From Ficedula albicollis (lineage: Eukaryota > Chordata > Aves > Passeriformes > Muscicapidae): a stretch of DNA of 64,000 bases. This document shows positions 40,865 through 53,339 of this stretch, piece by piece. The stretch's first letter is position 1, and every line of letters starts with the position of its first letter. Location: NCBI RefSeq assembly GCF_000247815.1, contig NC_021671.1, positions 23,770,937 through 23,834,936 on the forward strand, given 5' to 3'. Below the pieces are notes generated by a model. The model did no database searches and was not told the DNA's origin. It saw nothing but the letters and a program-made list of their open reading frames with translations. Position numbers and translations under genes: made by a program.

Positions 40865-41205
40865 GAAAGTGGGGCCTCTGCACCAGAAGAGGAACTGGGG
40901 AGCACTTTCTGGGAAAGGCCCTAGGTGGTGGTGGGCAGCTTGGTGGGCATGAGCCCATATCTGAGCTAGAAGCAAAGGTGTCCAGCAGCCCCCAGGGTGT
41001 ACTGAGAGTTGCACTTCCCAGTCAGGAAGCTGAGCTGGGTCAGCCTGGAGAAGGCACGGCTTTGGGGGGAAACACCTCCCCAGCCTCTTCAAAGGGTCAT
41101 CCAAGAGATGGATATCAGCTCCTCACAATGGTGCAGGATGAAATGGTACATGTCTACAGGTTCAAGTTGAAACAACAGTTGTCCAGGCTGAGTATAATGG
41201 AAAAA
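40865..41205 (+). mobile_element. Probable old CR1 relict (forward)
   Basis: A GC-rich island in AT-rich surroundings. Loose but ordered matches to CR1 are GGCCCTAGGTGGTGGTGG (the 'DLGVVV' region), GGGCATGAGCC, GTGTCCAGCAG, GTCAGCCTGGAGAAGGC and GGTTCAAGTTGAA, with internal deletions. A 126-codon frame crosses it but it is not in the CR1 frame throughout and matches no other family. Another repeat family is possible. Confidence 0.45.
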
Positions 41206-42075
41206 AGCCCTTTTTACTAAAAGGATAATCAGGCATTAGAGCAGATTGCCTTCAAAGATTGTAGAAACACCAAAAGTCAGAAAAAAAATTTAATTTAAAA
41301 TTTGTATTTAACTCTGTAGACAATAAGTTCTGTGTAAATTATTTTTCCTTATATTATAACAATTTATAAAATGAAGGAAAATGAAAGTATTTAAAATCCA
41401 GTGTATACCAACAATTTCTCTTTCACAAGAGAAATTTCAATTGGAACAAAAACTTAAGTCCATCCACTAAAAGATTAATTTGTCCTTGTAGAATTGTTTT
41501 TCAGTGTCATGGATTAGTGTTAACAAAATTAAATTAAAGTTTGTACAAAATGTAGTATTAGTTCAAAGGCACTATGTTTTATTTTATTTGTACCCTGCTG
41601 AAGTGCTTTGTGAGACAATGGAGTACAACTTTGTTGCAGCACTTGAAGAGATTTACTCACCTAAAGATTTGCTTCTTAAATCCAAAATATTTAAAAGATG
41701 GTAGTAAGTGTCAAAGGAGTATCAATCTGTTCCACAGTAGAATTTCCTTGCAGTTTAATCTCATGATAACTTACGTTGTGTAGCTTTCTACCCATAACGT
41801 ATAAAATTATCCACTGATTTACAAATTTAAATTGTGAAATCGTATTTCATATTCAAATAGAGACTCTGTGGCTGATTTTCAGCTGTAAGTGTAAAAGCAT
41901 AATTGTATTCTGAAGTTTATACTTTTTTTTAATTGGGTGATGCATTACCTTTTACAGGTCCTTGTAACTAACTTGTAACTAAATGTAACTAAGGTCCTGA
42001 GGTCCTTGCAACTAATGCCTTGCCTTACAGGCATGTCTTTAAAGATTAAGAATGGTTTTAAAATTATATATTAGG
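41206..42075. other. AT-rich non-coding sequence with small GTAACTAA repeat
   Basis: Mostly featureless. At 41956-42015 AGGTCCTTGTAACTAA recurs as AGGTCCTTGCAACTAA 44 bases later, with three TGTAACTAA steps between. This lies directly upstream of the larger duplication complex. Confidence 0.6.
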
Positions 42076-42480
42076 GGGAATGTCTGTTGAGTGCCTTTTT
42101 ACCATCTAATTCTAAGCATCCTTAATCTCTTCTTCTCATTCATTTTATCAATATCAGCACATGAAGACCATTGAACTTCTGGAAGTCATCCTGGACCCTG
42201 AAAGGAACCAATGCTGGCACCTGAGGTAGATGTTCTTTGCACTTCTTTAGAATGTCTGGTGAGTGCCTTTTTACTATCTAATTCTAAGCATCCTTAATCT
42301 CTTCTTGGGAATGTCTGTTGAGTGCCTTTTTACCATCTAATTCTAAGCATCCTTAATCTCTTCTTCTCATTCATTTTATCAATATCAGCACATGAAGACC
42401 ATTGAACTTCTGGAAGTCATCCTGGACCCTGAAAGGAACCAATGCTGGCACCTGAGGTAGATGTTCTTTGCACTTCTTTG
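42076..42480. repeat. Long-short-long tandem duplication complex
   Basis: A 174-bp unit (42076-42249, starting GGGAATGTCTGTTGAGTGCC) is followed by a 57-bp truncated copy of its first part (42250-42306), then by the whole 174-bp unit again (42307-42480). The two long copies look identical by eye. The short middle copy carries two substitutions (TCTGGTG, ACTATC). No coding frame is supported. Confidence 0.93.
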
Positions 42481-45393
42481 ACATGAGGTATTTCTTCCTC
42501 TATCCTATGGCAAACCATTCTAGTTGTGCTAATTTACATGAAAATACCACACAAATAGTCCAGCACATAAAATAAATGCCCAATGCAAGATGGCAACAGA
42601 CAAATATTTGGACCTTTAAGAACCATCCCTGAAAGGAAAAGAACCCATTTGATCCATTAATAATGAGAACTTACTCTTTGATCCCTTCTGTTCCTGTTAC
42701 TTCAGAGAAAACCATGAAATAAAACATCTTGTGATATGTGTCAGGTGTTGCCCAAACAGCAAGCAAAGCACTTATAAATAGAACCTTTGTAAACAAAAAT
42801 ATTAGGCAAGATCTAAAATAGATTCAGTATCAAAACTCTGCAGCTGAAAACAATGTTTCTAAGTGACTTCTCTCTCCCATGCTTTAGATCATATAAATTA
42901 AATGCTCATTGAAGATAAAAATACTCTCCTAATAATAATTTTAAAAAATTATTTAAAAAAAACATGGCATGTCTTTCATATTCATAATAACAATCATATT
43001 TTTTTTATGATGGGAGGAAAATAATTCAGGATTCACCAAGCAGTATGACACTTTCTAAGCTATAATCAACTTCACATTTTTGTGGCAGAATTGATAAAAA
43101 CTTTTCATAAACATTTCTTGAGATAGCAAGTGAAGACTTCACATCTGTTAGCATGTTTTGTTTTTTCTTAAGACTGGTCAGACACACGCATCTGTCCTCT
43201 GGACTAGGAAAACCTGAATATTGATCTTTCAGCCATATGTCATCAGGGCATTGAGACAATATATTTGAAGTGCACCAAAGAAGTGCAGCTAAGGGCAACA
43301 GAGCTGTAATTGCAGAGAGGGTTGTGAGGCAGATTGTTTGGATACAGCTAAGGAATAACATCATTACTTAACCAGAAATTTTACTATCATGGTGTTCACA
43401 TATTAAAATTTAATATGAAATGTCAAAATCACAACTTTATTTACATTCCTTCTAAGACATTGGTTGCTTAAAAATAATGTATATTCATTATTTTTGTGCA
43501 AATATGGAACAAAAAAAATCAAACTATTGCAATTTTTTCATGGGTGAAAATACTGGTCACTGGCCCTTTTTGCTCATATTATAATATTTCTCTCATTAGA
43601 AAAACATGCACAAAAATAATTTTGATTAAATCTATATGGTCCTAGTGGCATATATAGACAAACATATTATTACATGGAACTTTTTAAATGTATACTTCAT
43701 TGGTCTTAAAATTCCTTAGGCTGTGTCTATGTGACTGGGTATAACGGAAGATATCTTAGTGAACAAAATTCCTGAAAAGATTTTGGAATATGGAGCTATA
43801 TGCTTGAGTCATAATAAGGGCAAAATGGGGCTTTCTAGAACACAGTATCACATCATACTGACCTGTCCTTTGTCACATGTCTACATCCAGGCTGATGTGT
43901 AGGAAAGATTGATATCAAAGAAAATAGAATAAACTATTTTACAATTGTAAATTAAACTTACTCAGTTAATACTGAAGAAGACTAGGTGTGCTTACATGGT
44001 CTGTTTTTCTCTACTGACTCAGTTTTCCATGTCACTGACCCCCAGCTGAGGAGTTGCAATAAATGGCTATGGAAAAGGAGGAAGAGTTTGGTAGCATGTT
44101 AAAACTCCATCACGGTTCTGAAAAAATACCATAATCTTTCCCCATTAACAAAAAACTAGGATCAAAACTGGTTTCTGTTGGATTACAAAAGAGTACTTCA
44201 GTACTGACCAGTGTACTTCATGGGAGAAACATGCAAGTTTATGAACTGTCACCTCTTTTCCAGAGAATGTTACCAAGATTTGTTGCTTCAGTTTCACTAA
44301 ACCTACAGTTTTGAAATGCCCAATGGGTGTAAGATTAGCGTAACAATTTCTCCCCGCAACACCAATGTGCCTGTTTTCATGCTCCAATTGTCTGTCAGAT
44401 TTCCCTTAAGACTGGTAGAAAAATGTCTGTCAAAACTTGGACATTCCTCAAAGCAAATGACTCACATAGAAAAAATTGAACAATAATCAAAATAATAGGA
44501 GGTGTGAATAGCAACACAGAAGACTGAAAGCAAAATCTGCATGTACCTAAAAAGAAAACTGGAGTTTAAAAATCACTATAGGAGAATTAGCTAATCTGAA
44601 ATTGCTAGCTAACCCCACAAATCCTATGAGATACTTAAAAGCTGTACCTGCTTCATTGGAAACTTCCAGCTAGGGATTTATAAATAGTAATATCAATTTT
44701 TTTCTATATCTCTTTCAAGTAATATCTAATAAAAATTCAATTCACTGCATTGTATGCAATCTGTAAACATGCATCTGTATTTTATGGAGGGGTAAATTAA
44801 GGACAAATAAGAGCTCAAGGCTTAAGGTGCATTATATATTAGAACATAATCCATCTATAAATTTATTTTTTTATTTTTAGTGAGCTATCATTATACTTTG
44901 AACAAAGATCCATATTTCTTACATTTAATGTTAAATACTACAGAAAGACAGAGACAGAAATTTGAGGACTGATGAACTATCAGTGGACGTAGAGAGACAT
45001 ATGCCTGTCTCTTGCTGTAGAGATATGTACCTTCAATCTGCCCTAACTGGTGGCTCCAAGAAGTGAATTTTTCTTTCTTATAGACATTAATTTCCTGTAG
45101 TGGTACAGAAAATCTTAGTTATCATTATCAAATGTCAGAGTTACAAAGTTATATTGAAGGCTCTAGGATGAATTTACTTTAAGTTTGGTCACATGGGTAT
45201 AAATCTCTAATCAACATCTTCAAATTATCTCTAATCTATAGTTTTCAAATGATAAGTACTCAGATTTGATGTTCCATTCTTTAAGTTTATCATGGCTGAT
45301 TCCTTTGACTTTTTGATAGCAATACTAAGTCCTAACAGTAAAGATTAGGCTTTTTGAGGGTTTTGTATTGTTTTGTTTTGTTGTTTTGTTTTG
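42481..45393. other. AT-rich non-coding sequence
   Basis: No gene recognised. A minus-strand 112-codon frame at 43026-43364 starts with a hydrophobic stretch but has no family resemblance or gene context. GTTTT-rich sequence at about 45361-45412 precedes the next duplications. Confidence 0.45.
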
Positions 45394-45577
45394 TTTGCTG
45401 TTTGTTTTTTAAGGAATTTTTAAAAAAAATATAGGAATGAACCAATCTTTCACCAGGCATTTGCCATATAACAATTGTTCAATAATTTGCTGTTTGTTTT
45501 TTAAGGAATTTTTTAAAAAAATATAGGAATGAACCAATCTTTCGCCAGGCATTTGCCATATAACAATTGTTCAATAA
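45394..45577. repeat. 92-bp tandem duplication
   Basis: Copies at 45394-45485 and 45486-45577, each starting TTTGCTGTTTGTTTTTTAAG. Differences are one A/G (TTTCACC against TTTCGCC) and a one-base shift in a T/A homopolymer boundary. Confidence 0.93.
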
Positions 45578-45582
45578 AAATT

Positions 45583-45724
45583 ATGTGTTGTTTGGATAGA
45601 ACTTCAATCAAAATGCTAAGTAGATCTCTGGTAATATGGTGACCCATCTAAAAATGATGTGTTGTTTGGATAGAACTTCAATCAAAATGCTAAGTAGATC
45701 TCTGGTAATATGGTGACCCATCTA
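45583..45724. repeat. 74-bp tandem duplication
   Basis: Copies at 45583-45656 and 45657-45724, each starting ATGTGTTGTTTGGATAG. The shared 68 bases look identical. It begins only 6 bases after the previous, unrelated 92-bp duplication ends. Confidence 0.93.
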
Positions 45725-48110
45725 GTTTGAATGAACAATTTTCTTGCCACAATTAAAAGTTTACAATTTCCTTTAGCATCGTGTTAAACCCAGGACTAAG
45801 GAAGATTCAGGAATTAGATTTTGGCTACAGCAGATTCTAAGAGTGAGACTTTAAGCTGAAAGCTTTTGAGCAAGGGTGCAACATCCTGCAGGGCTTAAAC
45901 TATAATCTTAGAAGTTTTTTGGAAATGTGAATGACATATTTTTTGGACAATGAATTGCTGTTAATGCAGCTTGCATTAGAGGTAGAAATGGGAAAACAAC
46001 ACTTGAAGAAGAATATTTATCCCTAGTATGTAGATGAGCAGTTATGCAGGCAAGGATAGCAACTTTTGTTTTATTCTCAATTAAATACAGGTTTTGGAAA
46101 TAAAATTACATCTGGTGTCAACTGAGGATTAAAAAACATGGGTTTATAAAATTTTTCAGACTGCATGGAATACTGCACTGATGTGATATTGCTTTCAGTG
46201 TATTGTCACCTCAATTATCCCGAAGTGTCCACAGCCTACTCCGAACTGGGGAAGCCTGACAGCTGAAGCGAGTTCTGTGTTCCAGAGCCACTTGTAGTCA
46301 CTACTGAGATCCCTCAAGACCACCAAAATTCACTAGACAGAATGTAGGCCTTGGAATCCATGTTTGTAAAGATAACCAGCCACACAGGAAATATTGAGAT
46401 GGAAGTCTCAACTCAACAGGAAATATCATAAACTGAACAAGAACTTATTTCTATGTTACCAACTCTCAGATAGTTATGCTGACAAAATGGACATATTAAG
46501 ATGTTGACTTCTATGCATACATACAAAACCATGTTAAATTTCTATGCACTGTGTTTTTATGTTCAAAACTATGTACTATGTTCAATTTCCAAAGAAATTA
46601 ATAGATTAAATGCTTCAACATGGACAGGCTGGTAGCTGTATAGAAAGGGAGCAAAGACATTCACAAGTGGCAAAGTCACTGTGTTAATTTTTCAGAAGAC
46701 TTAACCTGATGGCTATATTGCAAAGATTTTTAATCTTCCAAATCGGAATAGGAGTGTAGATAGTGAAGTCCTGACCTAAACACTTAGCTATTAATCAGCT
46801 TGTCTAAACTAACACTTTTTAATAAAATCATCCTGAACTGTTCTCTGATCTTTAGTCCAACTGCCACATTATGGCCCATGTCTTCAAGGCTGAATTTCCT
46901 TCTTCTATTTAAGCATGGTCTCATTTATACTGCTGACTGTGACCAGCCTATACTACCCTTCAAATCATTCCTGGGAATTGTTTGGAAGAGGACAAGTTGC
47001 TTGGGCTACAGAAATGTTTAGAAAAATGCCAAACATGAAAGAGAAATCCCCATTTAGTTTAGTGCAAGTCAGCTAATCTAGACTCTTCGTTCAGATTGCA
47101 TATGTTAAAATAAATCACATAGATTTTCCTTCTGAATTGGGGGGTGAGCTTCAAACCAAAATAAAAAAGGTGTAAAGAGTGCCTCTAATCTTCAATGAGA
47201 TGCTTTCAAATATCTTGACTTCACCATTTTTCTGCTAGTCATCTAAATTGTCTGCCTGTTCAGCACAGATCAATATGATGAATTATGGCAAATGGAGCAG
47301 AAATTCTGTCACAAGAAAGCAGCCACTGGTTGCATATTGCATGACACGTTTTATGGATGCGTTTAGCAAGCTCTGGGAATTCATACTGGATGGATGCAGG
47401 AAGGGTACAGAAAAGAAGCTCCAGGAATGTATGGAATAAATGTTCAAAACTGAAATACATGACAATACGAAAGGAGACTCAAGAATCCAGCCAGACCTAA
47501 TTGCTTGAGGTGGCTTTTCTGTTCCCTCCCTAACCATGGATTTTGTATTCCCACCGTTATCCTCACCCTTCAAACTGCAGCCTTGAAGAGATTTGGAGTT
47601 CCTCTGTTCTGAGGCAGTGTCTGAATTGTATCACAATGTTACATTTAGATATGATTTACACAAATAGGTTTTCAGGGAGTTGGCGAAGCGTCCCTAATCT
47701 GCTCTCAGGGAAGATACAGAGTGACTGCACAAGAAAACTAAAATTTATTCCTTTATCCTTGTAGCCGGTTCTTTTAGCATTTGAGAATGCGTAACGGGAT
47801 GATTTTATGTATATTGTTGTTTATATTTTACCTGTTCTACTAGAGTTATTAGTTCCTAAGCAATGTAAAACATTATATTCTTCACTAACAAGGTGCATTC
47901 AGGGAAAATAAATTAGACACCTGGCTTGGCAATTGCTAAGCAAACAATTTGCTGCTTATACTGGTCACTTAACTATCTGCCCAAATGGCTAGTCAAGACA
48001 AAATCTGCATCTGGCTAGAATTAGTGGTACTTGCCACTCTGCAGTAATTCTTCTCTTACACGTATGAGCCATGATTTATGATTGAAGATATAGAAAAAAC
48101 ACTGCCTAAT
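45725..48110. other. AT-rich non-coding sequence
   Basis: No gene or repeat recognised. Confidence 0.5.
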
Positions 48111-48212
48111 CAATGTTAGTTATGTACTGTGACATTAATCCAAAACACAGGATTCTTTCTGTCAATGGTAGTTATGTACCGTGACATTAATCCAAAACAC
48201 AGGATTCTTTCT
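48111..48212. repeat. 52-bp tandem duplication
   Basis: Copies at 48111-48162 and 48163-48212, containing GTGACATTAATCCAAAACAC. Two substitutions separate them (GTTAG/GGTAG and TACTG/TACCG). Confidence 0.93.
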
Positions 48213-50167
48213 CTTCTGATGTTATTATTCTAATGAAACTCCAATCAATTGTTACAAAAATTCTTTCAAAAAGTGTGGCAACTATAACCATTAGCTACAC
48301 ACAGATATTGTAACAGGTTGTTTAAAACTTTTCAATTTGAATCCAGAAAAATTGCCAGAGGCCAAAAAGCTCTCTTCACTTTCATAAGTAAAAGTAATAT
48401 AAAAATAATCAGAATGTGTCTTCAAAGAGACTCTAAGAAGCAGCTGGCAGTTCTGATTGTTGTACATACACTCCTCTCTCTTCTACCATCTAGTTTTTGG
48501 GCTTCAGCCTTGATTTATTAGATCTCTTCTATTCCCACATATTTTCTGTCTGAACATTCTGCTGCATTTACTTAATCTTGGTTGCCATAAATCTGTTCTC
48601 AATCAACTTTAGGCTATTAGTAAAACACACTCCAGTTTAAAAGTAGGATGCATGCTGTCTGATATTTTTCTAGTATTTCCAATAAAACTGAAAAACAAAG
48701 ATTAAATGGAGCTTTATTAGCCAGTAATTTATATCCTCAGTTATTCTTTAGTTAACAAAAAGTGAGCAACTGCTTAAAGAATGAAAAAAAGGCAAGAGCA
48801 TTATTTGGCTACACTTTAAGTAGATAAACTGTAAAGGTCTGAAATCATACTTTTAACCCTCTTCTTACTAACGTCTATAAAAATATAAAGTGATTATTTA
48901 TATTTATAATATTTAACATTATTTACTGTTCCTAACTAAGACAATCCAGCCCACAACAATTTTCCATCAATGAAAAATGTTTAAATATAAAAAAAAAACC
49001 AACAAATTAAAACGTTGAGGTACTATTTCTATTTATTTATGCTGCATCGGCATCTCTGGGTCCCAGTTTCAGATCTGGGAGATACAGTGAGTTCTATATA
49101 ATTTAATAAAAGCAAAAGTACCCATTCCAGAGACCTTTTCACTTATAGTTAGCTGTCACCACTATGAGAAACTTCTTAAAAAATTTTTAAAAAATTTTAC
49201 TTTATCACAGCAATTTAATCTACAACACATCATGCGTTTATTAATGCTCCTAATCATATTTATTCAGCATCTGAAATCTTAGACATCTTTTAATGCTGAA
49301 TAGGAACCATCTGTGCACAAATGAAACTGGGATTGAATTACAGTCCAGCTTCAAAAATTATAAGGCCTGAAATCTTCATTTACACAGAAACACTCCAGGC
49401 ATGTGGAGTCAGAAATCTCTTAGCATTATTCTCATTGCAGGATCAGGATCTTATTAAAAGCATGATTAGGTATAATTGATTCTTTTATTTCCTCTCCTGT
49501 CTACTTTAGCTGCTATTTCTTCACCAAAGATTTGATAACTCCCATTTTGCCAAACAGCTGGTGGGTCATATTAAGAGTAAAGAGTCATCACAGTTCTATT
49601 CTTGTAAAAGACAAAATCTAATTTTATTAAATAAGAGTAGGAAATGGCTAAAATTGTTATTTAAATTTTCTCATTCTTAAATGTCTGTAAATCTTGAATT
49701 TAAAATAATATTTTTTATGGTACTGAATGTCTAAAGTTTGAATTTTTAAATTTTAACTTAACTGGTAGAGTTCTGAAGAGAAACAAAAAATTTTAAAACT
49801 ATATCTGGGAATTAAAAAATCAAAGAAATCCACAAACATTTATAGAAAAAAGTCTTTACAAATCCCCACATTCAAAATTTTATAAAAGGCTGGAACAACC
49901 ATTAAAACAATCTGACTATACAATTAATCATTCTGGGCTACTGCTAAATATTTTTTTAATTTATAAATGTAATTAATTTTATTTCAAATATATTAGCAAA
50001 AATTCTTCTAGAAAGCAACTCATGGTGTAATATTACAGTTCAACCAAAAGTAGAAAGAAGAGCTTGTTACTTCAAGTACTAGATAGAAAACATTTACAAA
50101 TCAAAAGGGAATATTTTATTACTCTGAGTGAAATTTACATGTACTAAAGACATGTATTATTGACATG
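48213..50167. other. AT-rich non-coding sequence
   Basis: Nothing recognised. Confidence 0.5.
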
Positions 50168-50261
50168 TCTTCTGCATTTTTTCATGCATTTTCTCTATAT
50201 CAGAAGCAGAACAATCTTCTGCATTTTTTCATGCATTTTCTCTATATCAGAAGCAGAACAA
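50168..50261. repeat. 47-bp perfect tandem duplication
   Basis: Copies at 50168-50214 and 50215-50261, unit starting TCTTCTGCATTTTTTCATGC. No mismatch seen. Confidence 0.95.
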
Positions 50262-50542
50262 TATAAATGTTTAAGTATAAAAAGTATGAGAAAACATACA
50301 TGTTTATTTTGAAATACTTTGGAGAAGATAACAACATTAAACTTTTATATGAAATTCACAAGCAGCCCAAGACCTGAAGAGCATCACCTAATGTTACAGC
50401 ACCCAGAGTCCCATTTTCCATTGCCATTGGCATTTTGTGTTGAACAAAATACTGTAATGATTTCCCAACTCCCCTAATGACAAATAATTTTCTCATTCTA
50501 TCCCTTAAGACAACAACTATCCAAGTCCCATGACACCAAGAA
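50262..50542. other. AT-rich non-coding sequence
   Basis: Nothing recognised between two duplications. Confidence 0.5.
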
Positions 50543-50787
50543 TTCCTAAAAATGGATTAACCACAGAATGAAGATATCTGGTATTTAGAAAACAAGGGAC
50601 TTTCCAAACACTAGATGTCAAAAAACAAAAAAAAATATACAAAGTACAGTATAAAATGGGTGCTTTCCTAAAAATGGATTAACCACAGAATGAAGACATT
50701 TGGTATTTAGAAAACAAGGGACTTTCCAAACACTAGATGTCAAAAAACAAAAAAAAAATATACAAAGTACAGTATAAAATGGGTGCT
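50543..50787. repeat. 122-bp tandem duplication
   Basis: Copies at 50543-50664 and 50665-50787, unit starting TTCCTAAAAATGGATTAACC. Differences are two substitutions (GATATCTGG against GACATTTGG) and one extra A in an A run. Confidence 0.95.
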
Positions 50788-51145
50788 AACAGACCATATA
50801 TTTAATAAAGTAAATGTTAGCATGACTTAGAGCTGACTACACTCAAACAAATAATACTCCCATACCACTCCAGTCACAAAAATAAAGTACATTCATTGTT
50901 TGAATACTGTATTATTAAATTCCAGTCAGGAATTTCCTACAAAAACTTCATATATTAAATCATCCCAGAAGTGTTAAATACCATCTGGCACATTAATTAA
51001 AACATTAAGAGTGATTTTGATTTTCATAAAAGAGAGGAATACATATACGGTTTCCACAACACTCCAAATCACTGAGATTTTCTGAATAACAAGTTCAGGT
51101 TTTGAATGACTTATACAATATATTTTCTTAACTGTCCTTCATTAC
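50788..51145. other. AT-rich non-coding sequence
   Basis: Nothing recognised. Confidence 0.5.
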
Positions 51146-51285
51146 TTTTTATATTTGAACGTTTTTATATTTGAACCAACTTTGAAGATAATTTCAAGAT
51201 TGGCTGATGTTCAACAAATTATCTTTTTATATTTGAACCAATTTTGAAGATCATTTCAAGATTGGCTGATGTTCAACAAATTATA
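51146..51285. repeat. 62-bp tandem duplication with an extra 16-bp partial copy
   Basis: A partial unit (51146-51161, TTTTTATATTTGAACG) precedes full copies at 51162-51223 and 51224-51285. The full copies differ by two substitutions (CAAC/CAAT, ATAA/ATCA). The nested arrangement resembles the long-short-long complex at 42 kb. Confidence 0.92.
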
Positions 51286-51967
51286 GTGATTGAGCAGGCA
51301 GATGACACCATATAATAAAGCCTGCATCCAAGCAGAAATATGTTACTATTATGCCAGGGTGAACTGAAAAAAATGAACCTACTACTAAAAAACGTTGATC
51401 AAGTGTTCTCAGAAAAAGTACTATGTCCCTGCATAGCTCCAGAATGGTCAACCCATTAAAATACAACAAAAGGAAAGCACCAGTTGCCTCCAGCTCAATC
51501 TTTTAACAACTGCTTTAAGTACCAGTTAGGAAAGTAGAAAGCAGATTTCCTGGAAACCTTTGAAATGAAAAAATAGGTATGATTTCATATATCTTTTCAT
51601 CTAACATATTTCTGTGGGTAACTAAATGGAAGAAATGACACAGTTCTGACATCTTCACCATAAAACCTTCACAGAAAACAAAGAAACATGACTGATGATT
51701 ACAAAAGTTTCCAATGTATTTGAAAAAGTACCATAAATACCACAAGACCATTAAACCATTAAATCATTAACCATTAAGTCTAGATTATTCTCTATATTTT
51801 GTCCAGATTGCAAACCTAACTGGGTCCATAAAAAAATTAATGTATTAGATAATAAATTATTTTAGCACTTCTTTCTTAATAATGGTAGGAGTGGAGAGAG
51901 AAGAGAGAATGAGACAAGGAAGTAATAAATAAAACATCACAGTAGTGAAATAACTCAATATTGAGAT
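51286..51967. other. AT-rich non-coding sequence
   Basis: Nothing recognised beyond a small CCATTAAA-type repeat near 51745-51778. Confidence 0.5.
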
Positions 51968-52083
51968 ATTTTCACATGCTAAAGCTTGACACTATGGTGA
52001 GGTCTTTGTGAGAATTTGGGATCTCATTTTCACATGCAAAAGCTTGACAGTATGGTGAGGTCTTTGTGAGAATTTGGGATCTC
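51968..52083. repeat. 58-bp tandem duplication
   Basis: Copies at 51968-52025 and 52026-52083, unit starting ATTTTCACATGC. Two substitutions (GCTAAAGC/GCAAAAGC, ACACTATGG/ACAGTATGG). Confidence 0.94.
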
Positions 52084-52403
52084 TGCTCCATCAGTTAGGA
52101 AGACATCAGTGATCAATCTACAGGCTTAATTGTCCTCTTTTAGTTTTACTTGTCATTTTGGATTTACTTTACACAAGCCATCTCAGAATTAACAGCCTGA
52201 AAAGATGATCTCAGCTCATCGTCCACAATTTAGCCTACAGTACAATCTACTCAGAAACTAATAAAAATAAGTGGATCAAGGCTCTCACCTTTAGAAAATA
52301 GAACATGCATGTCAATGGGTATACTTCAACATCAGTCATTTTAGAAGGAAAAGACTACAACACAAAAGTTAGTTATTTATCTTTTTAAGGCAAGGTTGTT
52401 TGA

Positions 52404-52835
52404 ATTCCGGTATTGACTGTTTCACACAGGGGAAGTTTTCATCAGCTTCTCACACTAGACACCTCTACAGCCACCCCATTCCAAAAAGCTTGCTCCACAA
52501 ATATGATAAACTGCTTCTACTCTGTAAATGGCTTGGACTGTACCATCTTAGAAGTGACTTCTAGTGTGACTTTTAGTTACACACCATTCTCTGTGACTCT
52601 TGGAAAGCCATCCATCTGCCAGTGCATCACTGTTGCTAAAGGCAAAGCAGAATCCTGGGATGGAAGCCACATGATAACACCACTGAAAAAGAAAGGACTG
52701 CTACATGAAGAAAACTCCTTGCTAAAGGTGGGGATTGTAGGTGCTTATAGATGTTTATCTGCCTTAAGTATCTCAATACTTTCTTGTTTCTTTGTAATTT
52801 TGCTCCTAAATACATACTTAAAGAAAGGTCCTTAA
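52404..52835 (+). CDS. Weak candidate exon or relict gene: membrane-anchored C-terminus
   Basis: This is the longest open frame outside repeats and low complexity (open from 52404 to the TAA at 52833-52835). It does not begin with ATG: the first in-frame ATG is at 52503, leaving 110 codons. If genuine it would more likely be a terminal exon, with a possible acceptor TTTCACACAG ending at 52429. The encoded end has a hydrophobic segment of about 23 residues close to the C-terminus (CLSALSISIL onwards), then KKGP, which has the form of a dilysine ER-retrieval tail. By eye, the arrangement 'VAKGKAES ... ITPLKKK' before a terminal membrane segment loosely recalls uroplakin-family C-termini. That is a guess from memory, not a match. 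Codon composition looks more coding-like than the surroundings. I see no upstream exon. A chance frame is quite possible. Confidence 0.2.
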   Translation: MPVLTVSHRGSFHQLLTLDTSTATPFQKACSTNMINCFYSVNGLDCTILEVTSSVTFSYTPFSVTLGKPSICQCITVAKGKAESWDGSHMITPLKKKGLLHEENSLLKVGIVGAYRCLSALSISILSCFFVILLLNTYLKKGP

Positions 52836-53339
52836 TATGAAAGAAAATTATTTATTTAGTTCAAGCATTTTATACTATAAAATAATAGTTCTTTTTAAAG
52901 TAAAAAAAAACAAACAAAAAAATTGCCTTGAATCAATTGTATGGAGTTTGGGTTTTTTTAACATACTTATAATTTTTTCCTCTCCCTCTTCACAGGTCTG
53001 ATATGTTTTTGAAGTGTGTTAAGGTTTTTTTTACAAGATACTCTAGAAGAATAATTTTTTTCAGTGACATCTTTCATTGGAACAGTTCAAATTAGATAGC
53101 TGCTAAATGGGGCAATTTTATGCTTTATTGCTTACTGATTTGACTAACAAGATAGGTAATTTTTTACTCTGTGACTGAAAATACTAAATATCCAACCTAT
53201 TTCTGCTACTTCATTTAATAATAATGAATTTTCACAACCAGAATAATTCATTCTATTAAAATATCATTAGTCAAAATTATAGTTTTCAATGTAAGAACAA
53301 AGCAAATAACACAAATTGTTGAAGACTGCTAAGAAATAA
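52836..53339. other. AT-rich non-coding sequence
   Basis: AT-rich, with an A9 run followed by CAAACAAAAAA near 52900. No clear AATAAA signal directly after the candidate exon. Nothing else recognised. Confidence 0.5.

Noticed and set aside
40751..41220. 117- and 126-codon frames in a GC-rich island
   Set aside because: The island shows loose ordered CR1 similarity, and the frames match no other family. A real gene is not supported.
43026..43364. Minus-strand 112-codon frame with hydrophobic start
   Set aside because: No recognisable domain, no exon context and composition like the surroundings. Treated as chance.
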